From the NCBI GenBank assembly GCA_002305575.1, contig DBPP01000022.1, positions 1 through 47,013 of the forward strand: 47,013 bases of DNA, read 5' to 3'. The notes under the pieces are model-generated. The model was given only the letters and a program-made list of their open reading frames with translations, was not told where the DNA came from and ran no database searches. The stretch is from Ruminococcaceae bacterium UBA1417 (GTDB taxonomy: Bacteria; Bacillota; Clostridia; Oscillospirales; Acutalibacteraceae). Both the position numbers and the translations under genes were made by a program. Positions 1 through 8,831 of this stretch are shown piece by piece (the stretch's first letter is position 1; the number at the start of each line of letters is the position of its first letter).

Positions 1-108
1 AGCGAAGTCGCGGGGTGCGCGCTGGCGCATCCTTTGCAGGAGCGGGAAATTGGCGGAGCCACCGCGAAACAGGCGCGGCCCGCAGCGAAGTCGTGGGGTG
101 CGCGCTGG
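1..108. repeat. Direct repeat, two 25-nt copies
   Basis: Positions 1-25 and 84-108 are the same 25-nt sequence with one mismatch (C/T at the eleventh base). The first copy touches the window edge, so the unit may be longer and the 83-bp period may continue upstream. It lies just before the first gene. It could be a short tandem duplication or the tail of an upstream gene; neither can be decided here. Confidence 0.6.
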
Positions 109-194
109 ACACACAGAGGCTGCGCGAAGGCATTGCGCTTTCGCGGGCAGTACGAATTTATCCACCCGAAAGTTTTCAGGAAAGCACGGACCAG

Positions 195-1886
195 ATGAAT
201 ATAGTTGTTTTGGATTTGGAGTGGAACGGCGCGTACAGCCGGAAGCTCCACGGGTTTATCAATGAGATCATCGAGTTTGGCGCCGTCAAGCTCGATAAGA
301 AACTGAATATTGCAGAGCGCTTTTCCTGCTTTGTGAAGCCGCAGGTTACGAAGAAGATCAGCACGGTGATTGCGGATCTGACGAACATTACGGACGACAA
401 CCTCTCCGATGCGATGCCCTTTATGCAGGTGGTGAGTCGGTTTCGCAAGTGGGCGGGCGACTGTGTTATCGCGACGTGGGGCACCTCGGATATCCTGGCG
501 CTGATTGAAAACTGCCGCTATTTCGGCGGGACGGAAACCGTGCCGTTCCTTTTGCGCTACGCTGATCTGCAGGTGTATTGCGAGCAGATGCTCGGACTGG
601 ACGGCAAGGAGCAGCTCGGCCTTTCGAAGGCGGCGGAGCTGGCTGGCGTCGACGACGGCGCGCTCGATCATCACCGCGCGCTGGATGACAGCGTGCTTTC
701 TGCGCTCGTGCTGAAAAAGCTTTATACGCGCGAATCCTTCCGCCCACATGTGCAGGACTGTACGGACCCGGAGTTTTATCGCAGGATTACGTTTAAGACG
801 AATTACATTTGCGACCCCGAAAGCCCGCTCATCGAGCGGCAGCACCTGCGCTTTACCTGCGAAAAATGCGGCGGTGAGGCGAAGCGCCGCGGCAAATGGA
901 GCGTGAAAAATAAGAGCCTGCGCGGCACGTTCCGCTGCACATGCTGCGGCTATGAGTTTTGCGGGCAGGTGCGCGTCAAACAGAAGTACGAGGGCATCAC
1001 CGTCACGAAAAAAACGGTGCCCCTGCCCAAAATCGAGAAACCGAGAAAGGCGGAGCCTATGAAGATCGCGAACATGCAGTTGAACATCAAAGAAGGCGTC
1101 GGCCTGCTCACGTTCGACGCGTGGGCGTCTCTGCCGCTGGTACACGCGTTTTCCACGCGCATCGGCGGCGTGAGCCGCAATGAATTTGCCGCGATGAACC
1201 TCGGCTTTAATCGGGGCGACAGTGATGAAAATGTCGCGGAAAATTTCCGCCGCATGGCTTCGGCGCTGGGAATTCCCGTCGAGCGGATCACAGCCGGGGC
1301 GCAGGATCACCGCACGGTGGTGCGCCGCGTCGCGATGGAGAATGCTGGCGTCGGCATCTGGAAGCCGAAGGATATGGAGAGCGTAGATGGACTCGTCACG
1401 AACGAAAGAGGCTTGCCGTTGCTCGTCTACTGCGCCGATTGCGTCCCGCTGTACTTTTATGATCCGAAACACCGGGCCATCGGGCTTTCCCACGCTGGCT
1501 GGCGCGGCACGGTGAACGGTATGGCGCGGGCGACGATCGAAAAAATGCAGGCGGAATTCGGTACAGACCCGGCTGACCTGCTCGCGGCGATCGGTCCTTC
1601 GATCTCCAAGCGGAATTTTGAAGTCGACGAGCCGTGCGCGGCGGAATTCCTTGCGTTGCCCGAGAGCGAAGCGTTCGTGACGGACGATCAAAACGGCAAA
1701 TTCCACGTCGATCTCTGGGAATGTAACCGGCGGTATATGCTCGCCTGCGGGATGCGGCCCGAGAACATTGCGGTGGGCGGCGTGTGCACGGTGGAGAACA
1801 GCGATCTTGTGTTTTCCCACCGCGTGACGCGCGGCAAGCGCGGCTCGAACGCCGCGTTCCTGATGCTTCCGGAGGACACGGAATGA
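195..1886 (+). CDS. DEDDh 3'-5' exonuclease fused to YlmD/YfiH-type laccase-domain protein
   Basis: This 563-residue protein joins two enzymes usually found separately. Residues 1 to about 185 are a KapD/DnaQ-like DEDDh exonuclease: VLDLEWN supplies the first acidic pair, TWGTSDI another Asp, and DHHRALDD the His and last Asp. A Cys-rich zinc ribbon (CEKCGG and CTCCGYEFC) follows near 215-260. Residues 289-563 form a full-length YlmD/YfiH domain, a family with purine nucleoside phosphorylase and adenosine deaminase activity that was formerly called polyphenol oxidase. Its metal ligands are seen in QDH, YCADC and SHAGWRG. The ATG at 195 follows AGGAAAG and begins exactly where the exonuclease fold begins; upstream in-frame codons look non-coding. 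An in-frame ATG at 1059, preceded by a purine-rich AAAGGCGGAG, could also produce the second domain alone. The stop overlaps the next start by four bases. Confidence 0.85.
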   Translation: MNIVVLDLEWNGAYSRKLHGFINEIIEFGAVKLDKKLNIAERFSCFVKPQVTKKISTVIADLTNITDDNLSDAMPFMQVVSRFRKWAGDCVIATWGTSDILALIENCRYFGGTETVPFLLRYADLQVYCEQMLGLDGKEQLGLSKAAELAGVDDGALDHHRALDDSVLSALVLKKLYTRESFRPHVQDCTDPEFYRRITFKTNYICDPESPLIERQHLRFTCEKCGGEAKRRGKWSVKNKSLRGTFRCTCCGYEFCGQVRVKQKYEGITVTKKTVPLPKIEKPRKAEPMKIANMQLNIKEGVGLLTFDAWASLPLVHAFSTRIGGVSRNEFAAMNLGFNRGDSDENVAENFRRMASALGIPVERITAGAQDHRTVVRRVAMENAGVGIWKPKDMESVDGLVTNERGLPLLVYCADCVPLYFYDPKHRAIGLSHAGWRGTVNGMARATIEKMQAEFGTDPADLLAAIGPSISKRNFEVDEPCAAEFLALPESEAFVTDDQNGKFHVDLWECNRRYMLACGMRPENIAVGGVCTVENSDLVFSHRVTRGKRGSNAAFLMLPEDTE

Positions 1887-2767
1887 CGGGGTGCACGCTG
1901 TGCCCGCGGCGCTGCGGCGTGAACCGAGCCGAGCAGACCGGCTATTGCCGCAGCGGCGCGCAGATGCGCATTGCCCGCGCGGCGCTCCACTTCTGGGAGG
2001 AACCGCCGATCAGCGGCACGCGCGGCAGCGGCGCGATTTTCTTCACGGGCTGTTCCCTGCGCTGTGTGTTTTGTCAGAACAGTTCGATTTCTGCGGAAAA
2101 CACCCATGGGCGCACGTTTGATACGGCCGACTTTATGGAATGCATACAGGCGCTTGAAGCGCAGGGCGCGCACAATATCAATCTTGTCACGCCGACGCAC
2201 TTTGCCGCGCAGATTGCCGGGGCGCTCCGGCAGTATAAGCCGCAGATACCCGTCGTGTACAACTGCGGCGGCTACGAATCGGTGGAGACGCTGCGGATGC
2301 TCGAGGGGCTTGTGGACATCTACCTGCCCGATTTCAAATATGCCGACGACGCGCTTGCCGTGCGTCTTTCGAATGCGCCCGATTATCGGGAAACGGCGTG
2401 CGCGGCGCTCGAAGAAATGGTGCGCCAGACCGGCGAAAATGTGTATGACAGCGACGGCATGCTGCAAAAGGGCGTGATTGTGCGGCATCTGATTTTGCCG
2501 GCGCATACGCGCAATTCCATGGCCGTGCTCGATCAGCTTGCGCAGCGATTTGCACAGGTACCAGTCAGCCTGATGGCGCAGTACGTGCCGATGGGCCGTG
2601 TGCCGCAGGACGCGCAGTACGCCGACATCAACCGCCGCGTCACGGCGCGGGAATACCGTAAGGTTCTGGATTACATGCTGGCACTCGGGCTCGACGGTTT
2701 CTGTCAGGAGCGCAGCGCCGCCAAAGCGCAGTACGTGCCGGATTTCACGCAGTTTGACGCCGAATAA
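1883..2767 (+). CDS. PflX-like radical SAM protein (COG1313)
   Basis: This 294-residue protein is a radical S-adenosylmethionine enzyme. The cluster motif CSLRCVFC binds the [4Fe-4S] centre, and an extra Cys motif at the N-terminus (CTLCPRRCGVNR) is typical of the PflX/COG1313 group, which is annotated as pyruvate formate-lyase activating-like but whose substrate is not established. The body continues as a TIM-barrel with the GG-type motif NCGGYE. The ATG at 1883 overlaps the preceding stop (ATGA) and has GGAGG ten bases upstream, so it is translationally coupled to the exonuclease-YlmD gene. No pyruvate formate-lyase gene is visible in the window, so a PFL-activating role is not supported by context. 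Confidence 0.85.
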   Translation: MTGCTLCPRRCGVNRAEQTGYCRSGAQMRIARAALHFWEEPPISGTRGSGAIFFTGCSLRCVFCQNSSISAENTHGRTFDTADFMECIQALEAQGAHNINLVTPTHFAAQIAGALRQYKPQIPVVYNCGGYESVETLRMLEGLVDIYLPDFKYADDALAVRLSNAPDYRETACAALEEMVRQTGENVYDSDGMLQKGVIVRHLILPAHTRNSMAVLDQLAQRFAQVPVSLMAQYVPMGRVPQDAQYADINRRVTAREYRKVLDYMLALGLDGFCQERSAAKAQYVPDFTQFDAE

Positions 2768-2781
2768 AAGGAGAGAATCAC

Positions 2782-4380
2782 ATGCAGCTGCAACTTGTTT
2801 CCCCCATGGAGAGCGTTTTTCCCGGCAGCGCCGGATTGGAACCGTATAGCAGGGGCAGTGCCCTGCGCGGGGAAGAAACGGCGTTTCAGGCGGTTGTAAC
2901 CGGCCGAGGTGACTGTCGCGTAACGCTCGACACCGTGGCGCCCGTGCGGGCGGAACTCTTTCGCGTCGGCTGCGTGCCGTGCGCGCTTCCGGCATATCCC
3001 GACCGCGTGGACGCGGACTACAGCACAACACAACCCGGAGAATTTCCCGACGTGCTGTACCCGATTGCGGATGGCGCGCTGCATGTCGATGAACGCGAGA
3101 CGCTTTGGATCAGTCTTTCCGTCGCGCCGGACGCCGCGGGTGGCATCTATCCGGTTACCCTGTGCGTGGAAGACAGGCGCGCTGTTTTTGAGCTGGAAGT
3201 CCTGCCGGTTGCGCTTCCCCCGCAGCGCCTTTGCTTTACGCAGTGGTTTCACGCGGATTGCATCGCCTCGTTGCACAACGTGGAAATCTATTCCGAAGCG
3301 CATTGGGCGCTGTTGGAAAAATACATGCGCGTGGCGGCGCAGCACGGCATCAACATGCTCTTGACTCCCGTGTTGACGCCCGCGCTCGACGTGGAGGTCG
3401 GCAAGGAACGGCCGTGTACGCAGTTGCTCGACATCGCGTATGCAGATGGCCGCTACACATTCGGATTTGAGAAGCTGGGCCGGTGGATTGCGCTGGCGCG
3501 CCGCTGCGGCATCCGAAAATTTGAGATTTCCCACCTGTTTACCCAGTGGGGCGCCGAGCACGCGCCGAACATCTATGTGGTGGAAAACGGCGTGCGGAAG
3601 TTGCGCTTCGGTTGGCACACGGCGGCAAGCGATCCCGCTTACGCGGCTTTCCTCGCGGCGATGCTGCCGGCCCTTCTCGCGTTCTTTGCCGATCAGGGCG
3701 TGGAAAAGGAAGACCTGATGTTCCACATTTCGGATGAACCATCCGGAGAACATCTGGAAAGCTACCTCGCCGCGAAGTCGATAGCTGCGCCGCTGCTCCC
3801 GGGCTGCATGATCCGCGACGCGCTTTCGGATTACGAATTCTACGCGCGCGGCGTGGTAGAGCGGCCGATTGTTGCCACCGACCACATGGAGCCTTTTGTC
3901 GAGAACCACGTGTCCGATCTGTGGGCGTATGTCTGCTGCGGGCAGTGCGTGGACGTTGGCAACCGCTTCCTGGCGATGCCGCGCCGACGCAATCGCATTC
4001 TCGGCGTGCAGCTTTGGAAATATCGCGTGACGGGGTTTCTGCAGTGGGGCTTCAATTTCTGGTATACGGCGCTTTCGAAAGGCGTGGTCGATCCGTTTCA
4101 GGTGACGGACGCCGGCGGGGCGTTCCCGGGCGGCGACGCTTTCTCCGTGTATCCGGGCGCAGACGGGCCGCTGTGCTCGGTGCGCCTCAAGATTTTTGCC
4201 ATGGCGCTGAATGATTTGCGCGCGCTGCAGGCGCTCGAAGCGCGTGCTGGGCGGGAAGCGGCCTTGTCGTGCCTGGGCGAAGGCCGGACGATGACGTTCA
4301 AAGACTATCCGCGTACCGACGCGTATTTGCCCGAAATGCGCGAGCGGGTCCATGCGGCGCTGGTCAAAACCGAAACCTGA
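2782..4380 (+). CDS. DUF4091 domain protein, glycoside hydrolase-like
   Basis: This 532-residue soluble protein matches the DUF4091 family: an N-terminal beta-sandwich region, then a barrel resembling glycoside hydrolases, with the family-typical stretch LWAYVCCGQ and the C-terminal segment LQWGFNFWYTALSKG, rich in aromatic residues as in sugar-binding clefts. HISDEP near residue 314 resembles the acidic catalytic loop of barrel glycosidases. There is no signal peptide, so it probably acts inside the cell. It starts 14 bases after the radical SAM gene with a clear AAAGGAGAG site and ends at a strong terminator, so it closes the first operon. The substrate is unknown. Confidence 0.75.
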   Translation: MQLQLVSPMESVFPGSAGLEPYSRGSALRGEETAFQAVVTGRGDCRVTLDTVAPVRAELFRVGCVPCALPAYPDRVDADYSTTQPGEFPDVLYPIADGALHVDERETLWISLSVAPDAAGGIYPVTLCVEDRRAVFELEVLPVALPPQRLCFTQWFHADCIASLHNVEIYSEAHWALLEKYMRVAAQHGINMLLTPVLTPALDVEVGKERPCTQLLDIAYADGRYTFGFEKLGRWIALARRCGIRKFEISHLFTQWGAEHAPNIYVVENGVRKLRFGWHTAASDPAYAAFLAAMLPALLAFFADQGVEKEDLMFHISDEPSGEHLESYLAAKSIAAPLLPGCMIRDALSDYEFYARGVVERPIVATDHMEPFVENHVSDLWAYVCCGQCVDVGNRFLAMPRRRNRILGVQLWKYRVTGFLQWGFNFWYTALSKGVVDPFQVTDAGGAFPGGDAFSVYPGADGPLCSVRLKIFAMALNDLRALQALEARAGREAALSCLGEGRTMTFKDYPRTDAYLPEMRERVHAALVKTET

Positions 4381-4390
4381 AGAGAAATGG

Positions 4391-4434
4391 AAAAGCGGTG
4401 TGCGACGCCCAAACGGAGCGGCACACCGCTTTTT
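4391..4434 (+). terminator. Intrinsic terminator after the DUF4091 gene
   Basis: A 13-bp stem (AAAAGCGGTGTGC pairing with GCACACCGCTTTT) runs into a T-rich tract, eleven bases after the stop codon. Confidence 0.9.
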
Positions 4435-4803
4435 GTTGTGTTGGCCGTGCGGGCCCAGCGCAGCACAACTGGGCTGCTTTTCTGATAAATGTCCCACCAG
4501 AATCTACCTGCGCAGCTTGTTATGCAAATCACCGCATACCTGTGCAGGAAAGATACGGTGTTTACACGCGATAGGCTCGTACGCTGGCTGTGTCCAAGAG
4601 AAGGTATGCGCTGCTCCGGCGCAGAGATCTCCCTGCTTTTCAGGAATCCGTGTACAATAATGCGGTATTTTCTCGCTTTCAAAATGGATTTTGTCTGCTT
4701 TTGGCGATCACGGCGCAGATTCGGCCTGTTTCGTGTAAGGGAAAACAAAACGGCGGGAGAATTTCGCGTTTTTAAATTTGTGCTACACATCACTTTTGTT
4801 TTG
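4435..4803. other. Gene-poor stretch of about 370 bases
   Basis: I see no convincing gene here. A possible second hairpin (GCCCAG pairing with CTGGGC, followed by TGCTTTTC) lies near 4454-4485, and another (TGCGC pairing with GCGCA) near 4607-4624. The open frames crossing the region lack Shine-Dalgarno sites and have low-quality composition, so I leave them out. The last part becomes AT-rich and holds the esterase promoter. Confidence 0.5.
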
Positions 4804-4812
4804 TGCTACAAT
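4804..4812 (+). promoter_or_regulatory. Extended -10 promoter of the esterase gene
   Basis: TGC-TACAAT forms an extended -10 element 35 bases before the GTG start. No good -35 hexamer lies at the usual distance. The same TTTGTGCTACA string also occurs 24 bases upstream, so there is a short duplication. Confidence 0.55.
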
Positions 4813-4846
4813 AAAATAAATTCTGTTTTGGAAAGGTAGGATTTCT

Positions 4847-5632
4847 GTGGCATATTTTCGAATTGAGCTGTATGTCAACGCACTGCGCCGTCAGGCATTC
4901 TTTGACGTGATGATCCCGAACGATTACCGCGTGGATTTTCCGGGCGCGGAACCGAAGCGGCCGGAGCAGCCGATGAAGACACTGTTCCTGCTGCACGGCT
5001 ACACGGGCGCCGCGGGCAACTGGGTGCCGGAGGAGCTTTCGAGAAAATACAATTTTGCGGTCGTCATGCCGAGCGCGGAAAACAGCTTTTACCTGAACGG
5101 CCTTTCCACGGGCCATGCGTTCCAGACGTTTGTCGGTGAGGAGCTTGTCGATTACGTGCGCCGCACGTTCGGTCTTGCGCAGCGGCCGGAGGACACGTAC
5201 ATCATGGGCATGTCGATGGGCGGTTTCGGTGCGCTGCATACGGCGCTCGCGTATCCGGAGACGTTTGGCAAGATCGGCGCGCTGTCCTCGGCGCTGATTG
5301 TCCATGAGATTGCCGCCATGCAGCCGGGCGAGAGCAACCCCGTTGCCAATTACGAATATTACCGCGAGTGCTTCGGCGATCTTGCGCACGTGGAGGAAAG
5401 CGACAGCAACCCCGAAACGCTCGTGAAGAAGCTGCTTGCGGCTGGCAAGAAGTTGCCGGAAATCTACATGTGCTGCGGCACGGAGGATTTCCTCATTGAG
5501 AACAACCGCGCGTTCCACAATTTCCTCGATGCGCAGGGCGTCGAGCATATCTACGAGGAAGGCCCCGGTGTGCACGACATGCAGTTCTGGAGCGCTTACG
5601 TGCAAAAAATCATCCCCTGGATGTTCGGCTGA
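4847..5632 (+). CDS. Alpha/beta-hydrolase esterase (esterase D/EstA type)
   Basis: This 261-residue enzyme belongs to the esterase D / antigen-85-like branch of alpha/beta hydrolases. The oxyanion strand LFLLHGYTG is followed by the nucleophile elbow GMSMGG (catalytic Ser), an acid in CGTEDFLI and the catalytic His in GVHDMQFW. There is no signal peptide, so it is probably cytoplasmic, acting on small acyl or carbohydrate esters. The start is GTG at 4847 behind GGAAAGGTAGG; no better ATG lies nearby. The M18 aminopeptidase gene follows after 19 bases, so the two are probably co-transcribed. Confidence 0.85.
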   Translation: MAYFRIELYVNALRRQAFFDVMIPNDYRVDFPGAEPKRPEQPMKTLFLLHGYTGAAGNWVPEELSRKYNFAVVMPSAENSFYLNGLSTGHAFQTFVGEELVDYVRRTFGLAQRPEDTYIMGMSMGGFGALHTALAYPETFGKIGALSSALIVHEIAAMQPGESNPVANYEYYRECFGDLAHVEESDSNPETLVKKLLAAGKKLPEIYMCCGTEDFLIENNRAFHNFLDAQGVEHIYEEGPGVHDMQFWSAYVQKIIPWMFG

Positions 5633-5651
5633 AGCCGGAAAGGAAATTCCC

Positions 5652-6947
5652 ATGCAACCCCAGTATACAGAAGATTTACTCGCATTTCTCAACCGCAGCC
5701 CCTCGTGCTTCCACGCCGTCGAAAATCTCGCCGCGTGGTTGGAGCGCGCGGGCTGCGAACGCCTTTTTGAAAACCGGCCGTGGACGCTGCAAAAAGGAAA
5801 GCGTTATTTTGTCACGCGCAACGGCTCTTCCATCCTCGCGTTTTCCGTGCCAAAGACATTTGGCGGTATGCAGATTGTCGCCGCGCACAGCGACTCGCCT
5901 ACCTTCCGTGTGAAGACCGGCGCGGAGATCACGGTGGAGGGCCGGTATAAAAAGCTCAACACCGAGGGCTATGGCGGCATGATCCTCTCATCCTGGTTCG
6001 ACCGTCCGCTGTCGCTCGCCGGCCGCGCCGTCGTGCGCACCGCAAACGGCGTGCGGACCGTACTCGTCAACATCGATCGCGACCTGCTCGTGATTCCGAG
6101 CCTTGCGATCCACATGACGCGCGGTACGCCTGAGCAGAAGCTGAATCCGCAGGTCGATCTGCTCCCACTTTTCGGCGGGGACAAGGCCGACTACACGGCG
6201 CTGTTGGCGGAAGCCGCCGGCGTGGCGCCGCAGGACTTGCTCTCCAGCGATATGGTGCTCTACCCACGCCAGAAGGGCACGACGGTCGGCGCGCAGAACG
6301 AGTTCATCGTCGCGCCGCGGCTCGACGATCTCCAGTGCGCCTTTTCGGCTGCAACGGCTTTTCTCGCCGCGGAAAACACCGAAAAGCTCAATGTTTGCGC
6401 CGTGTTTGACAATGAGGAGGTCGGTTCCCGCACGAAACAGGGCGCGGATTCGACGTTTCTCACCGATACGCTCCGCCGCATTGCGGACGCGCTTGGCGTG
6501 CAAGAATCCGAATGGCTTGCAAAACTGCCGGATAGCTTTATGCTTTCCGCCGACAATGCGCACGCCGTACACCCGAATTACGCCGCAAAGTGCGACGAGA
6601 CAAACCGCTGCTATCTGAACGGCGGCATCGTCGTAAAATTCAGCGCCAACCAGAAATACACGACCGACGCGGTTTCCGCTTCGGTATTCAGCGAGATCTG
6701 CCGCCGCGCCGGCGTGCCGGTGATGGTGTTCCACAACCGCTCGGATATGGCGGGCGGCTCGACGCTCGGCAACATCGCGAATGCGCACCTCTCACTCAAC
6801 ACGGTGGATATCGGCGTGCCACAGCTCGCGATGCATGCGTGTGTGGAGACAGCCGGTGCGCTCGATACCGACTATATGGTCCGTGCGATGACCGCGTTCT
6901 ATCAGGCCGATATCCGCCAGACGGCGGACGGCGTCTATACATTCTGA
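5652..6947 (+). CDS. M18 family aspartyl-type aminopeptidase
   Basis: This 431-residue protein has the length and motif order of M18 metallo-aminopeptidases, which remove acidic or other N-terminal residues from peptides in the cytoplasm as homo-dodecamers. Metal and catalytic residues are seen in AAHSDSP (His, Asp), RLDDLQ (bridging Asp), DNEEVGS (Glu pair) and NRSDMAGG, with a substrate-contact His in the NAHAVHPN motif. The ATG at 5652 follows AAAGGAAA and begins with the family-typical start of a helical N-terminus; codons upstream in the same frame belong to the shadow of the esterase gene. Confidence 0.92.
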   Translation: MQPQYTEDLLAFLNRSPSCFHAVENLAAWLERAGCERLFENRPWTLQKGKRYFVTRNGSSILAFSVPKTFGGMQIVAAHSDSPTFRVKTGAEITVEGRYKKLNTEGYGGMILSSWFDRPLSLAGRAVVRTANGVRTVLVNIDRDLLVIPSLAIHMTRGTPEQKLNPQVDLLPLFGGDKADYTALLAEAAGVAPQDLLSSDMVLYPRQKGTTVGAQNEFIVAPRLDDLQCAFSAATAFLAAENTEKLNVCAVFDNEEVGSRTKQGADSTFLTDTLRRIADALGVQESEWLAKLPDSFMLSADNAHAVHPNYAAKCDETNRCYLNGGIVVKFSANQKYTTDAVSASVFSEICRRAGVPVMVFHNRSDMAGGSTLGNIANAHLSLNTVDIGVPQLAMHACVETAGALDTDYMVRAMTAFYQADIRQTADGVYTF

Positions 6948-6949
6948 GC

Positions 6950-6978
6950 CGGACGCCCTGCGGGGCGTTTCCGGATTC
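6950..6978 (+). other. GC-rich hairpin between the M18 gene and iorA
   Basis: CCGGACGCCC pairs with GGGGCGTTTCCGG with a short loop and one bulge. There is no T-run, so this looks more like an mRNA-processing or stability hairpin than a full terminator. It lies directly before the strong AAGGGGAGG site of iorA. Confidence 0.45.
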
Positions 6979-7004
6979 CCAGCAGGAAGGGGAGGATTCC
7001 ATTC

Positions 7005-8831
7005 ATGAAAGAATTGCTTATGGGCAACGCTGCCATTGGCCTCGGCGCAATCCGCGCGGGCGTCGGCGTCGTGACCGGTTATCCCGGAACGCCCTCTACC
7101 GAGGTGCTCGAGACGATCGCCAAGGCGCGACCCGCCGACGTATACGTCGAGTGGTCTGTCAATGAAAAGGTGGCGCTCGAGGTGGCCGCCGGCGCGGCGT
7201 ATACCGGCAAGCGCGCGCTCGTCACAATGAAGCAGGTCGGCCTGAACGTCGCGTCTGACCCGCTGATGAGCCTCGCGTACATCGGCGTCAAGGGCGGTAT
7301 GGTCGTGCTTGTGGCCGACGATCCCGGCCCGATCTCCTCGCAGACCGAGCAGGATACGCGCACGTTTGCACAGTACGCAAAGCTGCCGGTGTTTGATCCC
7401 TCAACGCCCGAAGAGGCGTACGAGATGATCGGCGAGGCGTTCGACTATTCCGAAAAATACGGCACGCCGGTCCTGTTCCGGCCGACGACGCGCATTTGCC
7501 ACGCTTGTGCCGTCATCGATACGGACGGAACGCGCCGGGAAATTCAGGCGGAGGGCTTTGTGAAGGACCCGCGCTGGGTCATTTTCCCGAAGCTCTCGCT
7601 GGCGGCGCACGCGCATATTGAAGCGCGCAATCCGGAAATCGGACGCGACTTTTCCACGTACAGCCGCAACACGGTGGAATGCTTTGGCGCAGACGGTGAG
7701 CACGCCAGACGTGTGATCGTCACCGGCGGCGTCAACGCGATGTACGTCAAGGAGGCGCTTGCTGCGCTCGGCGCGCCGGATACGCGCGTGCTCAAAATTG
7801 CCACGCCCTTTCCGTTTCCGGAATCGCTTGCGGAGGAATTCCTCGAAGGCGCTGCGGAGGTGCTCTGCGTCGAAGAGCTTGATCCCGTGCTCGAGCGCGC
7901 GCTTCTGATGCTCTGTGGCAAGCGCCACCTGTCCGTTACGGTGCGCGGCAAGCTGACGGGCGACGTGCAGGCGGCCGGTGAAAATACGAACGAAAGTGTC
8001 CGGGCTGTTCTCGCACAGTATCTCGAAGTGCAGCAGCCGGCGGCAGACGATAATATGCCTGCGCCGCCCGCACTGCCGGTTCGGCCGCCGGTGCTCTGTG
8101 CCGGCTGTCCGCATCGCGCGTCGTTCTATGCAGTCAAGGTGGCAATGCAGGGGAAGAAGTGCGTCTTTGCCGGCGACATCGGCTGCTACACACTCGGCAA
8201 CGCCATGCCGCTCGACATGACGGAAACCTGTCTGTGTATGGGCGCGGGCATCACGATCGGCCAGGGCGTACACCGCGGTGAGCCGGATCGCCACGCGTTT
8301 GCGTTTATCGGCGATTCCACGTTCTTCCACACGGGGATTCCCGGCGTCATCAACGCCGTCTACAACGGTACGGATCTGACGGTTGTTGTGCTCGACAACT
8401 CGACGACCGCGATGACCGGCCACCAGCCGCATCCGGGTACCGGCGTGACGATGATGGGCGACGTGGCTGCAAAGGTCAGCATTCCGAAGATCCTCGAGGC
8501 GGTCGGCGTTTCGGATATCCAGATCGTCGATCCGCTCGATCTCAAAGCGGCAGTGGATGCGGCGAAGCACGCGTATACCGTCCAGGGCGTTTCGGCCATC
8601 ATCTATAAATCGCCGTGCATCGCGGTCACGAAGCCGCGGGGTACGATGGAGATCGGGGAGAATTGCGTCCGCTGCAAAAAGTGCATCACGGCACTTGGAT
8701 GTCCGGCCATTTATCGCGACGGCGAGACGGTGAAGATTGACGCAACGCTCTGCACCGGCTGCGGCCTGTGCGCACAGGTCTGCCCGGTCGGCGCGATCGG
8801 CATGAAAAAGAAAGAGGAGGCGAACGCGTGA
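7005..8831 (+). CDS. iorA: Indolepyruvate:ferredoxin oxidoreductase alpha subunit
   Basis: This is the large subunit of the thiamine-diphosphate enzyme that oxidises indolepyruvate and other aryl pyruvates to aryl-acetyl-CoA, reducing ferredoxin. At 608 residues it is the usual length. The N-terminal pyrimidine-binding region starts LLMGNAAIGLGAI. The thiamine site is seen in GDIGCYTLG and GDSTFFHTG, and the C-terminus has two [4Fe-4S] motifs (CVRCKKC and CTGCGLCAQVCPVGA). The start follows GGAAGGGGAGG. iorB overlaps its stop. The reduced ferredoxin made here is a plausible substrate for the bifurcating-type hydrogenase encoded further along. Confidence 0.97.
   Translation: MKELLMGNAAIGLGAIRAGVGVVTGYPGTPSTEVLETIAKARPADVYVEWSVNEKVALEVAAGAAYTGKRALVTMKQVGLNVASDPLMSLAYIGVKGGMVVLVADDPGPISSQTEQDTRTFAQYAKLPVFDPSTPEEAYEMIGEAFDYSEKYGTPVLFRPTTRICHACAVIDTDGTRREIQAEGFVKDPRWVIFPKLSLAAHAHIEARNPEIGRDFSTYSRNTVECFGADGEHARRVIVTGGVNAMYVKEALAALGAPDTRVLKIATPFPFPESLAEEFLEGAAEVLCVEELDPVLERALLMLCGKRHLSVTVRGKLTGDVQAAGENTNESVRAVLAQYLEVQQPAADDNMPAPPALPVRPPVLCAGCPHRASFYAVKVAMQGKKCVFAGDIGCYTLGNAMPLDMTETCLCMGAGITIGQGVHRGEPDRHAFAFIGDSTFFHTGIPGVINAVYNGTDLTVVVLDNSTTAMTGHQPHPGTGVTMMGDVAAKVSIPKILEAVGVSDIQIVDPLDLKAAVDAAKHAYTVQGVSAIIYKSPCIAVTKPRGTMEIGENCVRCKKCITALGCPAIYRDGETVKIDATLCTGCGLCAQVCPVGAIGMKKKEEANA

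Noticed and set aside
2704..4497. A 597-codon minus-strand open frame opposite the DUF4091 gene
   Set aside because: It is antisense to a supported gene, spans its terminator, and shows no ribosome site or family motif.
4489..4839. A 116-codon frame in the 4.4-4.8 kb gap
   Set aside because: No ribosome site, Cys/Arg/Phe-rich unconvincing translation, and it runs through the esterase promoter.
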